64,000 nt of DNA from positions 306 to 64,305 of the forward strand of contig PMCA01000004.1 of NCBI GenBank assembly GCA_003153935.1, given 5' to 3'. Shown here piece by piece: positions 43,540 to 53,144 of the stretch (position 1 is the first letter of the stretch; the number at the start of each line of letters is the position of its first letter). Below the pieces are notes generated by a model. The model saw only the letters and a program-made list of their open reading frames with translations. It made no database searches and was not told the DNA's origin. A program made the translations under genes and the position numbers. Source of the stretch: Elusimicrobiota bacterium (GTDB lineage Bacteria > CAYTYR01 > UBA6262).

Positions 43540-44769
43540 ATGGCGAAAACCTACGCGGAGATCAATGAGAAAATTAAAAAAGGCCAGGCGGTGATAGTTA
43601 CCGCCGAGGAAATAATCGATATTGTCGAAGATAAGGGTATCAAGAAAGCGGCCCAGGAAGTAGATGTGGTCACTACCGGTACCTTCGGTCCGATGTGTTC
43701 CAGCGGCGCTTTTTTGAATTTCGGGCATACCCAGCCGCGCATCAAGATCGGCGGCGGGCACGCTTACCTTAATAATGTCCCGGCGTACGCCGGTTTGGCG
43801 GCAGTGGACGTCTACATCGGCGCCACAGCCATACCGGACGATGACCCGCGCAACAAAGTATATCCGGGTGAATTTGAATATGGCGGCGGTCATGTGATCG
43901 AGGAGCTGGTCGCCGGCAAGGATGTCCGTTTGGAGGTATCTTCTTACGGCACGGATTGTTATCCGCGGCGCAAATTAGAAACCCTGGTCAATATAAAAGA
44001 TATCAATGAAGCCGTGCTCTTCAGCCCGCGTAACGCCTATCAGAATTATAACTGCGCGGTGAACCTGGCTGAGCGGATCATTTATACTTATATGGGGGTA
44101 TTGCAGCCCAACCTGGGCAACGCCACTTTTTGCAGCGCGGCCCAATTATCGCCATTGCTAAATGACCCGCTTTACCGGACCATCGGTATTGGCACTAAGA
44201 TATTTTTGGGCGGTGGCACCGGTTTCGTGGCCTGGCACGGTACCCAGCATAATCCCGCGGTTAAAAGGAAAGATAATGAAACGCCGCAGGCTGGGGCCGG
44301 GACCCTGGCGGTGATCGGGGACCTTAAGCAGATGAAACCAGCCTGGCTGCGGGGCAGTTCCTTCCTGGGTTATGGCGCAACCCTGACCGTGGGTATCGGG
44401 GTGCCCATTCCTATACTGGACGAGGAAATCTGCCGGAACACCGCAGTGAGAAATAGGGATATCTGGACCCAGGTGGTGGATTACGGTAAAAACTATCCTA
44501 ACAATATCGCCGGCAGTCTGGGCGAAGTTAATTATGAGCAATTGTTTAACGGCGAGATAGAAGTTCAAGGTAAAAAATTGGCAGCGACGCCATTGTCCAG
44601 TTATGCCAAGGCCCGGGAAATAGCCGGTATCCTGAAAACCTGGATCAAGAAAGGCGAATTCACGCTAACCGAACCGGTGCAGACGCTGCCCGGCCTGGAA
44701 TCCGGCGCCACCGTGAAGAGTTTGCGTGAACGTCCGATAAAACAAAGCAAGAGTGAGCGGAGGGATTAA
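43540..44769 (+). CDS. DUF39/HcyBio homocysteine biosynthesis protein
   Basis: This 409-residue protein of the DUF39 family (PF01837) is homologous to Methanosarcina MA1821, which genetics ties to making homocysteine from aspartate semialdehyde and sulfide. Conserved segments include GTFGPMCSSGAFLN (Cys53), GGGHAYLNNVPAYAG, SYGTDCYPRR (Cys140), a Gly-rich IFLGGGTGFVAWHGTQHNP and GVPIPILDE. The C-terminal CBS domains of the archaeal protein are absent. AAGGAG precedes the ATG. The NIL-ferredoxin partner gene starts on its stop (TAATG), the same pair as in methanogens and sulfate reducers. Confidence 0.88.
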   Translation: MAKTYAEINEKIKKGQAVIVTAEEIIDIVEDKGIKKAAQEVDVVTTGTFGPMCSSGAFLNFGHTQPRIKIGGGHAYLNNVPAYAGLAAVDVYIGATAIPDDDPRNKVYPGEFEYGGGHVIEELVAGKDVRLEVSSYGTDCYPRRKLETLVNIKDINEAVLFSPRNAYQNYNCAVNLAERIIYTYMGVLQPNLGNATFCSAAQLSPLLNDPLYRTIGIGTKIFLGGGTGFVAWHGTQHNPAVKRKDNETPQAGAGTLAVIGDLKQMKPAWLRGSSFLGYGATLTVGIGVPIPILDEEICRNTAVRNRDIWTQVVDYGKNYPNNIAGSLGEVNYEQLFNGEIEVQGKKLAATPLSSYAKAREIAGILKTWIKKGEFTLTEPVQTLPGLESGATVKSLRERPIKQSKSERRD

Positions 44770-45179
44770 TGATCGTTTCCCGAAAGATAATATTACATTT
44801 TCCCAAAGATATGGTAGAGCAACCTCTGGTCAGCCGGCTGGCCAAGGATTTTGACCTGGAATTCAACATCCTGAAAGCCTCGGTTACTCCTAATGAAGAA
44901 GGCATTATGCATTTGGCGATCAAAGGGGAAAAAGGTAATTACAGTAAAGGCGTTGAGTATTTAACCAAGGCGGGGGTGAAAGTACAGCAAATGGGGCAGG
45001 AGATAAAACGGAACGATGACCGCTGCACTCATTGCGGTCTGTGCGTTTCGGTCTGTCCTACGCCGGCGCTGGTGATCGATAAGAAAACCAGGGAAGTCGT
45101 TTTTGATTCCGGGCATTGCGTGGCCTGCGAAATGTGCGTGCGGGTCTGTCCCGTCAAAGCCATGGAAATTCGTTTTTAG
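44769..45179 (+). CDS. NIL domain-ferredoxin (partner of DUF39 protein)
   Basis: This 136-residue protein has an N-terminal NIL domain (about 1-75), a small ACT-like fold also found on methionine transporter ATPases. Two [4Fe-4S] ferredoxin motifs follow: [12 protein letters not shown] (about 86-97) and [12 protein letters not shown] (about 116-127). It is homologous to Methanosarcina MA1822, which works with the DUF39 protein, presumably supplying electrons or handling sulfur. It overlaps the DUF39 gene by 1 nt, and cysK follows after 8 nt. Confidence 0.92.
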   Translation: MIVSRKIILHFPKDMVEQPLVSRLAKDFDLEFNILKASVTPNEEGIMHLAIKGEKGNYSKGVEYLTKAGVKVQQMGQEIKRNDDRCTHCGLCVSVCPTPALVIDKKTREVVFDSGHCVACEMCVRVCPVKAMEIRF

Positions 45180-45187
45180 GAGAATAT

Positions 45188-46105
45188 ATGTCAAAACCTG
45201 ATATAGCTAAAAGTGTCTTGCATCTTATAGGCCATACGCCTCTGGTCCAGCTTAATAAATTGCCGGACGCGGAAAGCGCCAAAGTGCTGGCCAAGGTGGA
45301 ATTTTTTAATCCGGGGGGGAGTATCAAGGACCGGATCTGCCTGGCGATGGTGGAGGACGCGGAGAAAAGGGGCTTGCTTAAACCGGGCGGGACCATTGTC
45401 GAACCCACCAGCGGTAATACCGGTATCGGCCTGGCTTTCGTCGCGGCGGTAAAAGGCTACAAGCTGATCCTGACCATGCCGGAAACTATGAGCGTTGAGA
45501 GGCGGAAACTGCTGGCGGTTTACGGTGCGGAAGTGGTGCTGACGCCTGGCGCCGATGGTATGAAGGGCGCAATTAAAAAAGCCATGGAACTAAAAGAACA
45601 GAATAGTGGTTATTACATGCCGCAACAGTTTAACAATCCCGCCAATCCGGAAATACACAGGCAGACGACGGCGAGGGAAATAATAGAAGCCACCGGGAAA
45701 AATGTGGATGCTTTTGTCGCCGGGGTAGGCACAGGCGGCACGCTGACCGGAGTGGGAGAAGTGCTGAAAAAAGAAATTTCCGGCGTAAAGATCGTTGCCG
45801 TGGAACCGGCCGGCAGCCCTGTCCTGTCAGGCGGGAAGATGGGACATCATGAGATACAGGGTATAGGCGCGGGGTTTGTGCCGATGGTCCTTAATACAAA
45901 AATAATAGATGATATCATTACTATAAAAGATGACGAAGCCATGGATTGCGCGCGCAGGCTGGCTAAAGAGGAAGGATTATTCGTAGGCATATCCTCGGGC
46001 GCCAATGTTTTTGCGGCGTTAAGGGTAGCTAAGCAGCTTGGTAAGGGAAAAACAGTGGTGACCGTGTTACCAGATACTGGAGAAAGATATTTGAGTATTT
46101 GGTAA
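45188..46105 (+). CDS. cysK: Cysteine synthase (O-acetylserine sulfhydrylase), copy 1
   Basis: This 305-residue PLP enzyme makes cysteine from O-acetylserine and sulfide. The PLP Lys lies in [10 protein letters not shown] (about 43), followed by [13 protein letters not shown] (about 70), the phosphate-binding [10 protein letters not shown] (about 175) and the C-terminal SSGAN and [12 protein letters not shown] 45188 is chosen, with TTAGGAG at 45176-45182. A longer in-frame reading overlaps the ferredoxin gene and lacks a ribosome-binding site. The Rrf2 gene is directly downstream. In Bacillus, CysK is the co-repressor partner of the Rrf2 protein CymR, so a similar pairing is possible here. 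Confidence 0.94.
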   Translation: MSKPDIAKSVLHLIGHTPLVQLNKLPDAESAKVLAKVEFFNPGGSIKDRICLAMVEDAEKRGLLKPGGTIVEPTSGNTGIGLAFVAAVKGYKLILTMPETMSVERRKLLAVYGAEVVLTPGADGMKGAIKKAMELKEQNSGYYMPQQFNNPANPEIHRQTTAREIIEATGKNVDAFVAGVGTGGTLTGVGEVLKKEISGVKIVAVEPAGSPVLSGGKMGHHEIQGIGAGFVPMVLNTKIIDDIITIKDDEAMDCARRLAKEEGLFVGISSGANVFAALRVAKQLGKGKTVVTVLPDTGERYLSIW

Positions 46106-46113
46106 AATAATAC

Positions 46114-46142
46114 TTGACAGGTTTTAGATAGTATGATATATG
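46114..46142 (+). promoter_or_regulatory. Promoter P2 of the Rrf2 gene
   Basis: A perfect TTGACA (46114-46119), 17-bp spacer, TATATG (46137-46142), with an extended -10 TG one base upstream. It starts 8 nt after the cysK stop. Confidence 0.72.
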
Positions 46143-46162
46143 TATATTAAGTAGATAGACAT
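46140..46162 (+). promoter_or_regulatory. Operator copy 2 (candidate Rrf2 autoregulation site)
   Basis: This 23-bp site has ATGTATAT, centre TAAGT, then GATAGACAT. It differs from copy 1 at four positions and overlaps the -10 of P2 in the same way. Since it precedes the Rrf2 gene itself, autoregulation is likely. Confidence 0.6.
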
Positions 46163-46192
46163 TGTAGTGTTTATGGAGAGGGAAGAAAGCAA

Positions 46193-46642
46193 ATGAAGAT
46201 ATCGTTTCGCGGGGATTATGCCTTGAAAGCCATACTGGACCTGTCCCTTCATTATAATAAGGGACTGGTAAGGATCCAGGAGATCGCCAAGCGGCAGGAC
46301 ATCCCGATAAAATATTTGGAACAGATCTTGCTGGCATTAAAGGGCGCCGGTTTTGTGAAGAGCCAAAGAGGCGCCAAAGGGGGGTATTACCTGGCCAAGA
46401 AGCCCAAAGATATTAAGTTGGGCGAAATTGTCAGGTTGATGGAAGGCCCAGTTTCCCCGATCACCTGCGTCAGCAAGAGCTGTTACCAAAAATGTAATGA
46501 GGAGAAAAAGTGCGTGTTCCGGCCAGTTTGGGAAAAAGTCAGAAAAATAACGGAAGGGGTGGTGGACGAAGTAAGTTTCGAGGACATGTGCAAGCAATAT
46601 AACGAGAGAAACAAAAAAGAACTGCAGATGTATTACATCTAA
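46193..46642 (+). CDS. Rrf2-family transcriptional regulator (sulfur island)
   Basis: This 149-residue protein has the Rrf2 winged helix: MKISFRGDYALKAILDL, the recognition helix region IPIKYLEQILLALKGAGFVKS and the RGAKGGYYLA wing. Four Cys (92, 97, 101 and 107) follow the dimerisation helix, near the positions of the IscR [2Fe-2S] ligands, so it may carry a cluster or sense redox/sulfur. It is flanked by two cysK genes and by copies of the same operator, so it is the probable repressor of the island, comparable to CymR. GAGAGGG precedes the ATG. Confidence 0.88.
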   Translation: MKISFRGDYALKAILDLSLHYNKGLVRIQEIAKRQDIPIKYLEQILLALKGAGFVKSQRGAKGGYYLAKKPKDIKLGEIVRLMEGPVSPITCVSKSCYQKCNEEKKCVFRPVWEKVRKITEGVVDEVSFEDMCKQYNERNKKELQMYYI

Positions 46643-46665
46643 TTTTTTTAAACTATATCACTACT

Positions 46666-48004
<1,339 letters not shown>

Positions 48005-48023
48005 TAAAAATGAGGTGAATAAA

Positions 48024-48962
48024 ATGACAAAGATCTATGAAGATATTACTAAAACCATAGGAAATACTCCTTTAGTGAAGATAAACCAGCCGGCCAGGAA
48101 TACCAGTGCCACCGTGCTGGCTAAATTGGAGTCGTTTAACCCGCTATCCAGTGTCAAAGACCGTCTTGGTTTGGCCTTGATCGAGGCAGGGGAAAAAGCC
48201 GGATTACTGAAACACGATACGGTGATCATAGAACCAACCAGCGGTAATACCGGTATCGCTTTGGCCTTTATCGCCGCCGCCAGGGGTTACAAACTCATCT
48301 TAACTATGCCTGAGACTATGAGCATTGAGCGCCGCCAACTGCTTAAGATATTCGGCGCGGAGCTAGTGCTGACCGAAGGCTCTAAAGGAATGAAAGGAGC
48401 GGTGGAGAAAGCCGAAGAGCTGGCTAAAAAGACACCGAATAGTTTCATTCCACAGCAATTCGTCAATCCGGCGAATCCGGAAATACACCGCCGCACAACG
48501 GCGGAAGAGATCTGGAGTGATACTGATGGCAAAGTTGATTATTTTGTGTCCGGTATCGGCACCGGGGGTACGATCACCGGAGTAGGGGAAGTATTGAAGA
48601 AAAAAAATCCCCAAGTGAAAGTGATCGCCGTAGAGCCAAAGGATTCGCCAGTATTAAGCGGAGGCAAACCGGGGCCGCATAAGATACAGGGAATAGGGGC
48701 AGGATTTGTGCCGGCGGTCCTTAATACCAAGATCTATGACGAGATAATTCAAGTAGCCAATGAAGATGCCGGTAAGACCGCTAGGCAATTGGCCAAAGAA
48801 GAAGGTATACTAGTAGGCATTTCCAGCGGGGCGGCTTTATGGGCGGCCTTACAGATTGCCCAGAGGCCGGAGGCGGCCGGCAAAACCATTGTAGTAATAT
48901 TACCGGACACAGGAGAGAGATATCTTTCCACCTGGTTATTCGCCGAAGATACCGCAAAATAA
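48024..48962 (+). CDS. cysK: Cysteine synthase family protein, copy 2
   Basis: This 312-residue PLP enzyme is paralogous to the cysK at 45188 and clearly diverged. The PLP Lys is in [13 protein letters not shown], followed by [23 protein letters not shown] and [11 protein letters not shown]. The C-terminal WLFAED end is like classic CysK/CysM. ATG 48024 with GAGG at 48012-48015 is preferred to the in-frame GTG 48015, which would overlap that site. One paralogue may be the biosynthetic enzyme and the other a regulator partner or a cystathionine beta-synthase-like enzyme. The sequence alone does not decide. Confidence 0.92.
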   Translation: MTKIYEDITKTIGNTPLVKINQPARNTSATVLAKLESFNPLSSVKDRLGLALIEAGEKAGLLKHDTVIIEPTSGNTGIALAFIAAARGYKLILTMPETMSIERRQLLKIFGAELVLTEGSKGMKGAVEKAEELAKKTPNSFIPQQFVNPANPEIHRRTTAEEIWSDTDGKVDYFVSGIGTGGTITGVGEVLKKKNPQVKVIAVEPKDSPVLSGGKPGPHKIQGIGAGFVPAVLNTKIYDEIIQVANEDAGKTARQLAKEEGILVGISSGAALWAALQIAQRPEAAGKTIVVILPDTGERYLSTWLFAEDTAK

Positions 48963-48976
48963 CGGAGTTGATCCTA

Positions 48977-50128
48977 ATGAGCAACAAAAATAGTGTTGGG
49001 AAAATCGATAAGAAATATTTTAATTTTGCCGAGCCGCCAAATGAGCTGCTTCTGGAGTCAGGAGAGAAGCTTGGACCGATCAAGGTGGCTTACGAAACCT
49101 ATGGCACTCTGAATGATGACCAGAGCAACGCTATCCTGGTGGAGCATGCTTTTTCCGGTGACGCCCACGCCGCCGGATGCTACGAGGGGGATGAAAAGCC
49201 CGGCTGGTGGGATGACCTGATCGGCCCGGGCAAGGCTTTGGATACGGATAAGTACTTTATTATATGCTCCAATGTCATCGGCGGTTGCAAGGGCAGTACC
49301 GGGCCGTCTTCCATTCATCCGGGGACTGACAAACCCTATGCTTTGACTTTTCCCGTAGTTACGATTGCTGATATGGTTAAAGTACAAAAACATTTAGTTA
49401 ACCATTTGGGCATTAAGAAGCTTCTAAGCGTGATCGGCGGCTCCATGGGCGGGATGCAGGTGTTGCAATGGGTAGCTTCATATCCGGAAAGTATACTATC
49501 CGCTATTCCCATAGCCACTACGCTAAAACATTCCCCTCAACAGATAGCTTTTAATGAGGTGGGTCGCCAAGCCGTAATGGCTGATCCTGCCTGGTTGAAC
49601 GGCAATTACTATGATTACGGACAGCCGGAGCGGGGATTGGCCGTAGCCCGGATGATCGGTCACATTACCTATATGAGCGACCGGTCCATGGAAGAGAAAT
49701 TCTCCCGCAAGTTGAAAGAAAAGAACAAGAACCTGAAATTCACGACGGACTTTGAAGTAGAGGGATACCTGAAATACCGCGGCGACACCTTTGTTAAACG
49801 ATTCGACGCGAATTCTTATCTATACATAACCAAGGCGATGGACTATTTCGACCTCTCCGGAGATAAACTGATCCCTAAAAATAAAAAACCAGAGGTCAGG
49901 TTTTTGGTCATCGCTTTCAAATCCGATTGGCTGTATCCGGCCTACCAGGCCCAGGACATCGTCAAACTACTGAAGTCGCGCAATATTAACACCACCTATT
50001 GCGAGATAGATTCAACCTACGGCCATGATGCTTTCCTGGTAGAGATCGAGAAAGAATCGCACCTGATCAGGCATTTCCTGCGCAGTGTTTCAGGGGAAAA
50101 TGGAGAGAGTGATGGATATTCAATCTAA
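48977..50128 (+). CDS. metX: Homoserine O-acetyltransferase
   Basis: This 383-residue alpha/beta hydrolase-fold enzyme activates homoserine for MetY. It has [20 protein letters not shown] at the start, [11 protein letters not shown], the catalytic Ser in IGGSMGGMQ (about 155), and a C-terminal Asp and His (SDWLYP, and YGHDAFLVE). Whether it uses acetyl- or succinyl-CoA cannot be settled by eye. A longer in-frame reading runs back to 48839 inside cysK. ATG 48977 with ACGGAG at 48962-48967 is chosen. It overlaps metW by 17 nt. Confidence 0.94.
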   Translation: MSNKNSVGKIDKKYFNFAEPPNELLLESGEKLGPIKVAYETYGTLNDDQSNAILVEHAFSGDAHAAGCYEGDEKPGWWDDLIGPGKALDTDKYFIICSNVIGGCKGSTGPSSIHPGTDKPYALTFPVVTIADMVKVQKHLVNHLGIKKLLSVIGGSMGGMQVLQWVASYPESILSAIPIATTLKHSPQQIAFNEVGRQAVMADPAWLNGNYYDYGQPERGLAVARMIGHITYMSDRSMEEKFSRKLKEKNKNLKFTTDFEVEGYLKYRGDTFVKRFDANSYLYITKAMDYFDLSGDKLIPKNKKPEVRFLVIAFKSDWLYPAYQAQDIVKLLKSRNINTTYCEIDSTYGHDAFLVEIEKESHLIRHFLRSVSGENGESDGYSI

Positions 50129-50741
50129 CCCGCCAAAAAAAGGCGAGGCAAGCATAAGCTTTGAGCACCGGCTGATCGCTGGCCTGGTCGACCCTAAAAC
50201 TACGGTCTTGGACCTGGGTTGCGGGGACGGGGAGTTGCTGGCGTATTTGAGCAAGACTAAACAAGTAAGCGGTCAGGGCATAGAAATAGATGAACAGGCC
50301 ATTTATAAGTGTGTGGCGAAGGGCTTGAGCGTGTTTCATGGCGACCTTGATTCGGGGCTGAAAGATTGGGATGACCGGTCTTTTGATTATGTGGTCCTGG
50401 ACCAAAGCTTACAGCAATTGATCCATCCGGATACCGTGCTGCAGGAAGCCCTGCGTTTGGGTAAAGAAGTGATCATTGGGTTCCCTAATTTTGTTCATTA
50501 CCGGTCACGCTGGCAGCTGGCTTTCAAAGGGAAGGTGCCGGTAACCACATCCCTGCCTTACGAATGGTTCAACACGCCTAACCTGCATTTCCTGAGCCTG
50601 CTGGACTTCGAGGATTATTGCGCGAAACGGGGGATAACCGTCGAGAAAAAGATTTTCCTAAGCGGCAACAAGATCATCAAGTTCCTGCCGAATCTGCGGG
50701 CGGAAACAGGAATATTCCTTATCTCTGCCCAGGGGAAATAA
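50112..50741 (+). CDS. metW: MetW methyltransferase-like protein
   Basis: This 209-residue class I SAM-methyltransferase-fold protein has [12 protein letters not shown] (about 32-43), the GIEID acidic loop, and the MetW-typical [22 protein letters not shown] and [15 protein letters not shown] segments. MetW regularly pairs with MetX and is thought to be needed for its activity. Its own reaction is unclear. ATG 50112 is preceded by GGAGAGAG at 50102-50109 inside metX, so translation is coupled. It is the last gene of the sulfur island. Confidence 0.93.
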   Translation: MDIQSNPPKKGEASISFEHRLIAGLVDPKTTVLDLGCGDGELLAYLSKTKQVSGQGIEIDEQAIYKCVAKGLSVFHGDLDSGLKDWDDRSFDYVVLDQSLQQLIHPDTVLQEALRLGKEVIIGFPNFVHYRSRWQLAFKGKVPVTTSLPYEWFNTPNLHFLSLLDFEDYCAKRGITVEKKIFLSGNKIIKFLPNLRAETGIFLISAQGK

Positions 50742-50766
50742 GTCAATATTATGTGCCATTGCATTC

Positions 50767-50795
50767 TTAACAAGACCTTGGCGAAATGCTATAAT
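50767..50795 (+). promoter_or_regulatory. Promoter of the metal-efflux operon
   Basis: TTAACA (50767-50772), 17-bp spacer, perfect TATAAT (50790-50795) with an extended -10 TG. Start is near 50802, 29 nt before the TolC-type gene. No inverted repeat typical of a copper repressor was seen. Confidence 0.72.
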
Positions 50796-50830
50796 TGTAA
50801 AAGCGATTTTTACCGGTAAAGGCGGCAAAT

Positions 50831-52093
50831 ATGCGGCTCTGCATAAAAAGAATAAGGTTCATACTTATTACAGCGGGCTTCTTGGCTGGCGCGGTGAGTT
50901 TTACTTATTGCGGCGAGGTAAAAACCATATCTCTTGATGAAGTAGTGGCTATGGCTAAGCAGGATAACCCGCAAATCAAGGCGGCGCAGCAGAAATACCT
51001 GGCGGCGGAAAGCCGTGTGAAAAGCGCCTACAGCCTGCCTGATCCCTGGGTGGGATTTGAATACTGGGGATTTCCCCAGGGGTCTATGGATTCAGCGGGC
51101 ATTGAGCAAAAAATGTACACTTTTACCCAGGAAATACCCTGGCCCGGCAAATTATCGCTGCGGGCCAAAATTGCCGCCAGTTCAGCGGATATAACCAACT
51201 CCGCCTATAATGACAAAGTGCGGGAAATCATAAAACAGGTCAAGCAAGCTTATGCTGACATGTTTTTTGCTTATAAGGCTATAGAGGTGAACCAGAAGAA
51301 TAGTGATATACTTTCCCAAATGATCAAGGTCAGTGAAGGGAAATACCAGACCGGGAAAGCCACCCTGGCCGAAGTGCTGAAGATTAAAGTTGAATCAGCC
51401 AAATTAAATAACGATTTGCTGGCCTCGCAGAATCAAAAACAAATTGCCCAGGCCAAACTGGATAGCCTGTTGAATAGGAAAACAGCGGATGAACTTGGGC
51501 AACCGGTTTACGCGGATGAGCCAAATTTCCCTTATCAGGAAGAATCATTGTTAAAGCTGGCACTGGAGCAGAGGCCGGAGTTAAACGCGGCCCGTTCCGG
51601 TATTCATCAGGGCGAGTTGAATCTATCCTTGACGAAACGTGAATATCTGCCCGATTTCATGGTGAGCTACAAACAAAGAGTGCAGGCTGGCAACTGGAAG
51701 GGTTGGGATGGCATGTTCAGCTTTACCATTCCTTTATGGTTCTGGCAAAAACAGGGAAATATGGTCCAGGAAATGCAGGCCGAGAGAAAAATGGCCGCAG
51801 CGGATTACCAGGTTATGGAGAACGAAGTTATTTTTGAAGTAAAGCAGGCCTATTTAAAAGCGGAATCGTCCTGGTGGAAAGTGAATCTTTCCCGGGATAC
51901 GATGGTGCCGCAGAGCGAGCAGGTTTTGCGCTTGACGCAAACCGGTTATGAAACTGACAAAGCGGAATTCCAGGATTTATTGGACAGCAGGAGAATGTAC
52001 CAGGAAGCGGAGCTGGATTATTATAAGGACATAGCCGATTATCAAACAGCTAAGGCCGAACTGGAACAGATGGTCGGGACGGATTTACCTTAG
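50831..52093 (+). CDS. cusC: TolC/CusC-type outer membrane efflux protein
   Basis: This 420-residue protein has a signal peptide (about 1-27) and two OEP (outer membrane efflux) repeats of long amphipathic helices. These show ISLDEVVAMAKQDNPQIKAAQQ, WVGFEYWGFPQ, KYQTGKATLAEVLKIK and, in the second half, YETDKAEFQDLLDSRRMYQEAELDYY. It forms the outer-membrane channel of the tripartite pump encoded by the next two genes. The signal end FTYCGE is not a good lipobox. The ribosome-binding site is weak (AAAGGCGG). Confidence 0.88.
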   Translation: MRLCIKRIRFILITAGFLAGAVSFTYCGEVKTISLDEVVAMAKQDNPQIKAAQQKYLAAESRVKSAYSLPDPWVGFEYWGFPQGSMDSAGIEQKMYTFTQEIPWPGKLSLRAKIAASSADITNSAYNDKVREIIKQVKQAYADMFFAYKAIEVNQKNSDILSQMIKVSEGKYQTGKATLAEVLKIKVESAKLNNDLLASQNQKQIAQAKLDSLLNRKTADELGQPVYADEPNFPYQEESLLKLALEQRPELNAARSGIHQGELNLSLTKREYLPDFMVSYKQRVQAGNWKGWDGMFSFTIPLWFWQKQGNMVQEMQAERKMAAADYQVMENEVIFEVKQAYLKAESSWWKVNLSRDTMVPQSEQVLRLTQTGYETDKAEFQDLLDSRRMYQEAELDYYKDIADYQTAKAELEQMVGTDLP

Positions 52094-52102
52094 GGGGAAA
52101 CA

Positions 52103-53134
52103 ATGAAAAAATGCGTTTGGATAATTATAATATTAATACTGATAGCCGCGATATTCGTGGCCAGAAAGAAACAGCCTGCGCTTTCTGCGGCGCCGGAGAA
52201 GAAGATCATGTTTTATCGGAACCCCATGAATCCGGAAGTTACATCGCCGGTGCCCATGAAAGATTCCATGGGTATGGATTATGTCCCTGTTTACTCCGAG
52301 GGAGAAAAAGAGCAGGCCACTGAACCGGGAGTGTATATTAATCCGGAAAAACAGCAGTTAATAGGCATAAAAAAGTCCCTAGTGGAGAAAAGAAGGTTGA
52401 TCGACCAGATAAACACCGTGGGGACGGTAGCCTATGATACTGATCTTTATGTGGCCCAGCAGGAATACCTGGAAATATTGAAATTGAACCAGGCTGACAA
52501 TAATCTGATCTCCGCCTCCGAACGCAAACTTTACCTGATGGGCATGAGCCGGGACCAGATAAAACAGCTGGCCGAGCAGGGAAAGTCGGAAGAAAATCTT
52601 TACTTGCCTGAAAACGGGGAGAAGGTATGGATCTACCTGAGCATTCATGAATATCAAATAGGCCTGGTACATCAGGACGAAGTTATAAATGTAAAAACAG
52701 CGGCGGCACCGGGAGAGACGTTCCAGGGAAAGATATCTTCGATCAGTCCGGTGCTTGACCAGAACACCCGTGCCATACAGGTCCGGGCTGAGGTAGCCAA
52801 TCCCGGACACCGGTTGAAGCCGCAAATGTTCGTCGATGTCAAGATCGATATCGACCTGGGGATCAAGCTGGCGGTGCCGGTTACTGCGGTTGTTTATACC
52901 GGTGAACGCAATGTGGTTTATGTGGCCGGCCAGGATGGTTATTTTGCCGCCAGGGAAATAAAAGTGGGAGCCAAGACCGAGGATTATTATGAGATCCTCT
53001 CCGGATTAAAAGAGGGTGAGGAAGTAGTAACAGCCGGTAATTTCTTTGTGGATTCGGAAAGCAATTTAAAAGCCGCTACTCCTTCGACAGGTTCAGGACA
53101 AGTACCCGCGACGGACTCGGGAGCGAACCAATAA
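52103..53134 (+). CDS. cusB: CusB-type periplasmic adaptor with heavy-metal-binding domain
   Basis: This 343-residue membrane fusion protein has an N-terminal anchor (about 5-20) and a heavy-metal-binding domain, FYRNPMNPEVTSPVPMKDSM (about 37-56, Met-rich as in CusB HMBD). Lipoyl/hairpin and beta-barrel domains follow (about 90-320; ENGEKVWIYLSIHEYQIG, ISPVLDQNTRAIQVRAEV). It links the TolC-type channel to the RND pump. The last 20 or so residues (Ser/Thr/Gly-rich) are encoded by CCTTCGACAGGTTCAGGACA, an intergenic-repeat sequence, so the tail is probably a repeat insertion. Translation starts 9 nt after the channel gene stop. Confidence 0.9.
   Translation: MKKCVWIIIILILIAAIFVARKKQPALSAAPEKKIMFYRNPMNPEVTSPVPMKDSMGMDYVPVYSEGEKEQATEPGVYINPEKQQLIGIKKSLVEKRRLIDQINTVGTVAYDTDLYVAQQEYLEILKLNQADNNLISASERKLYLMGMSRDQIKQLAEQGKSEENLYLPENGEKVWIYLSIHEYQIGLVHQDEVINVKTAAAPGETFQGKISSISPVLDQNTRAIQVRAEVANPGHRLKPQMFVDVKIDIDLGIKLAVPVTAVVYTGERNVVYVAGQDGYFAAREIKVGAKTEDYYEILSGLKEGEEVVTAGNFFVDSESNLKAATPSTGSGQVPATDSGANQ
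53081..53102. repeat. Repeat-like sequence inside the cusB 3' end
   Basis: CCTTCGACAGGTTCAGGACA plus AG matches a CTTCGACA(G/A)GCTCAGG-type interspersed repeat that I recall from many bacterial genomes. It encodes the Ser-Thr-Gly-Ser-Gly part of the adaptor's C-terminal tail. Confidence 0.5.
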
Positions 53135-53144
53135 TGGAGCGATA

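Noticed and set aside
48839-48976. N-terminal extension of metX
   Set aside because: It lies inside cysK in another frame. ATG 48977 has a ribosome-binding site and matches the family N-terminus.
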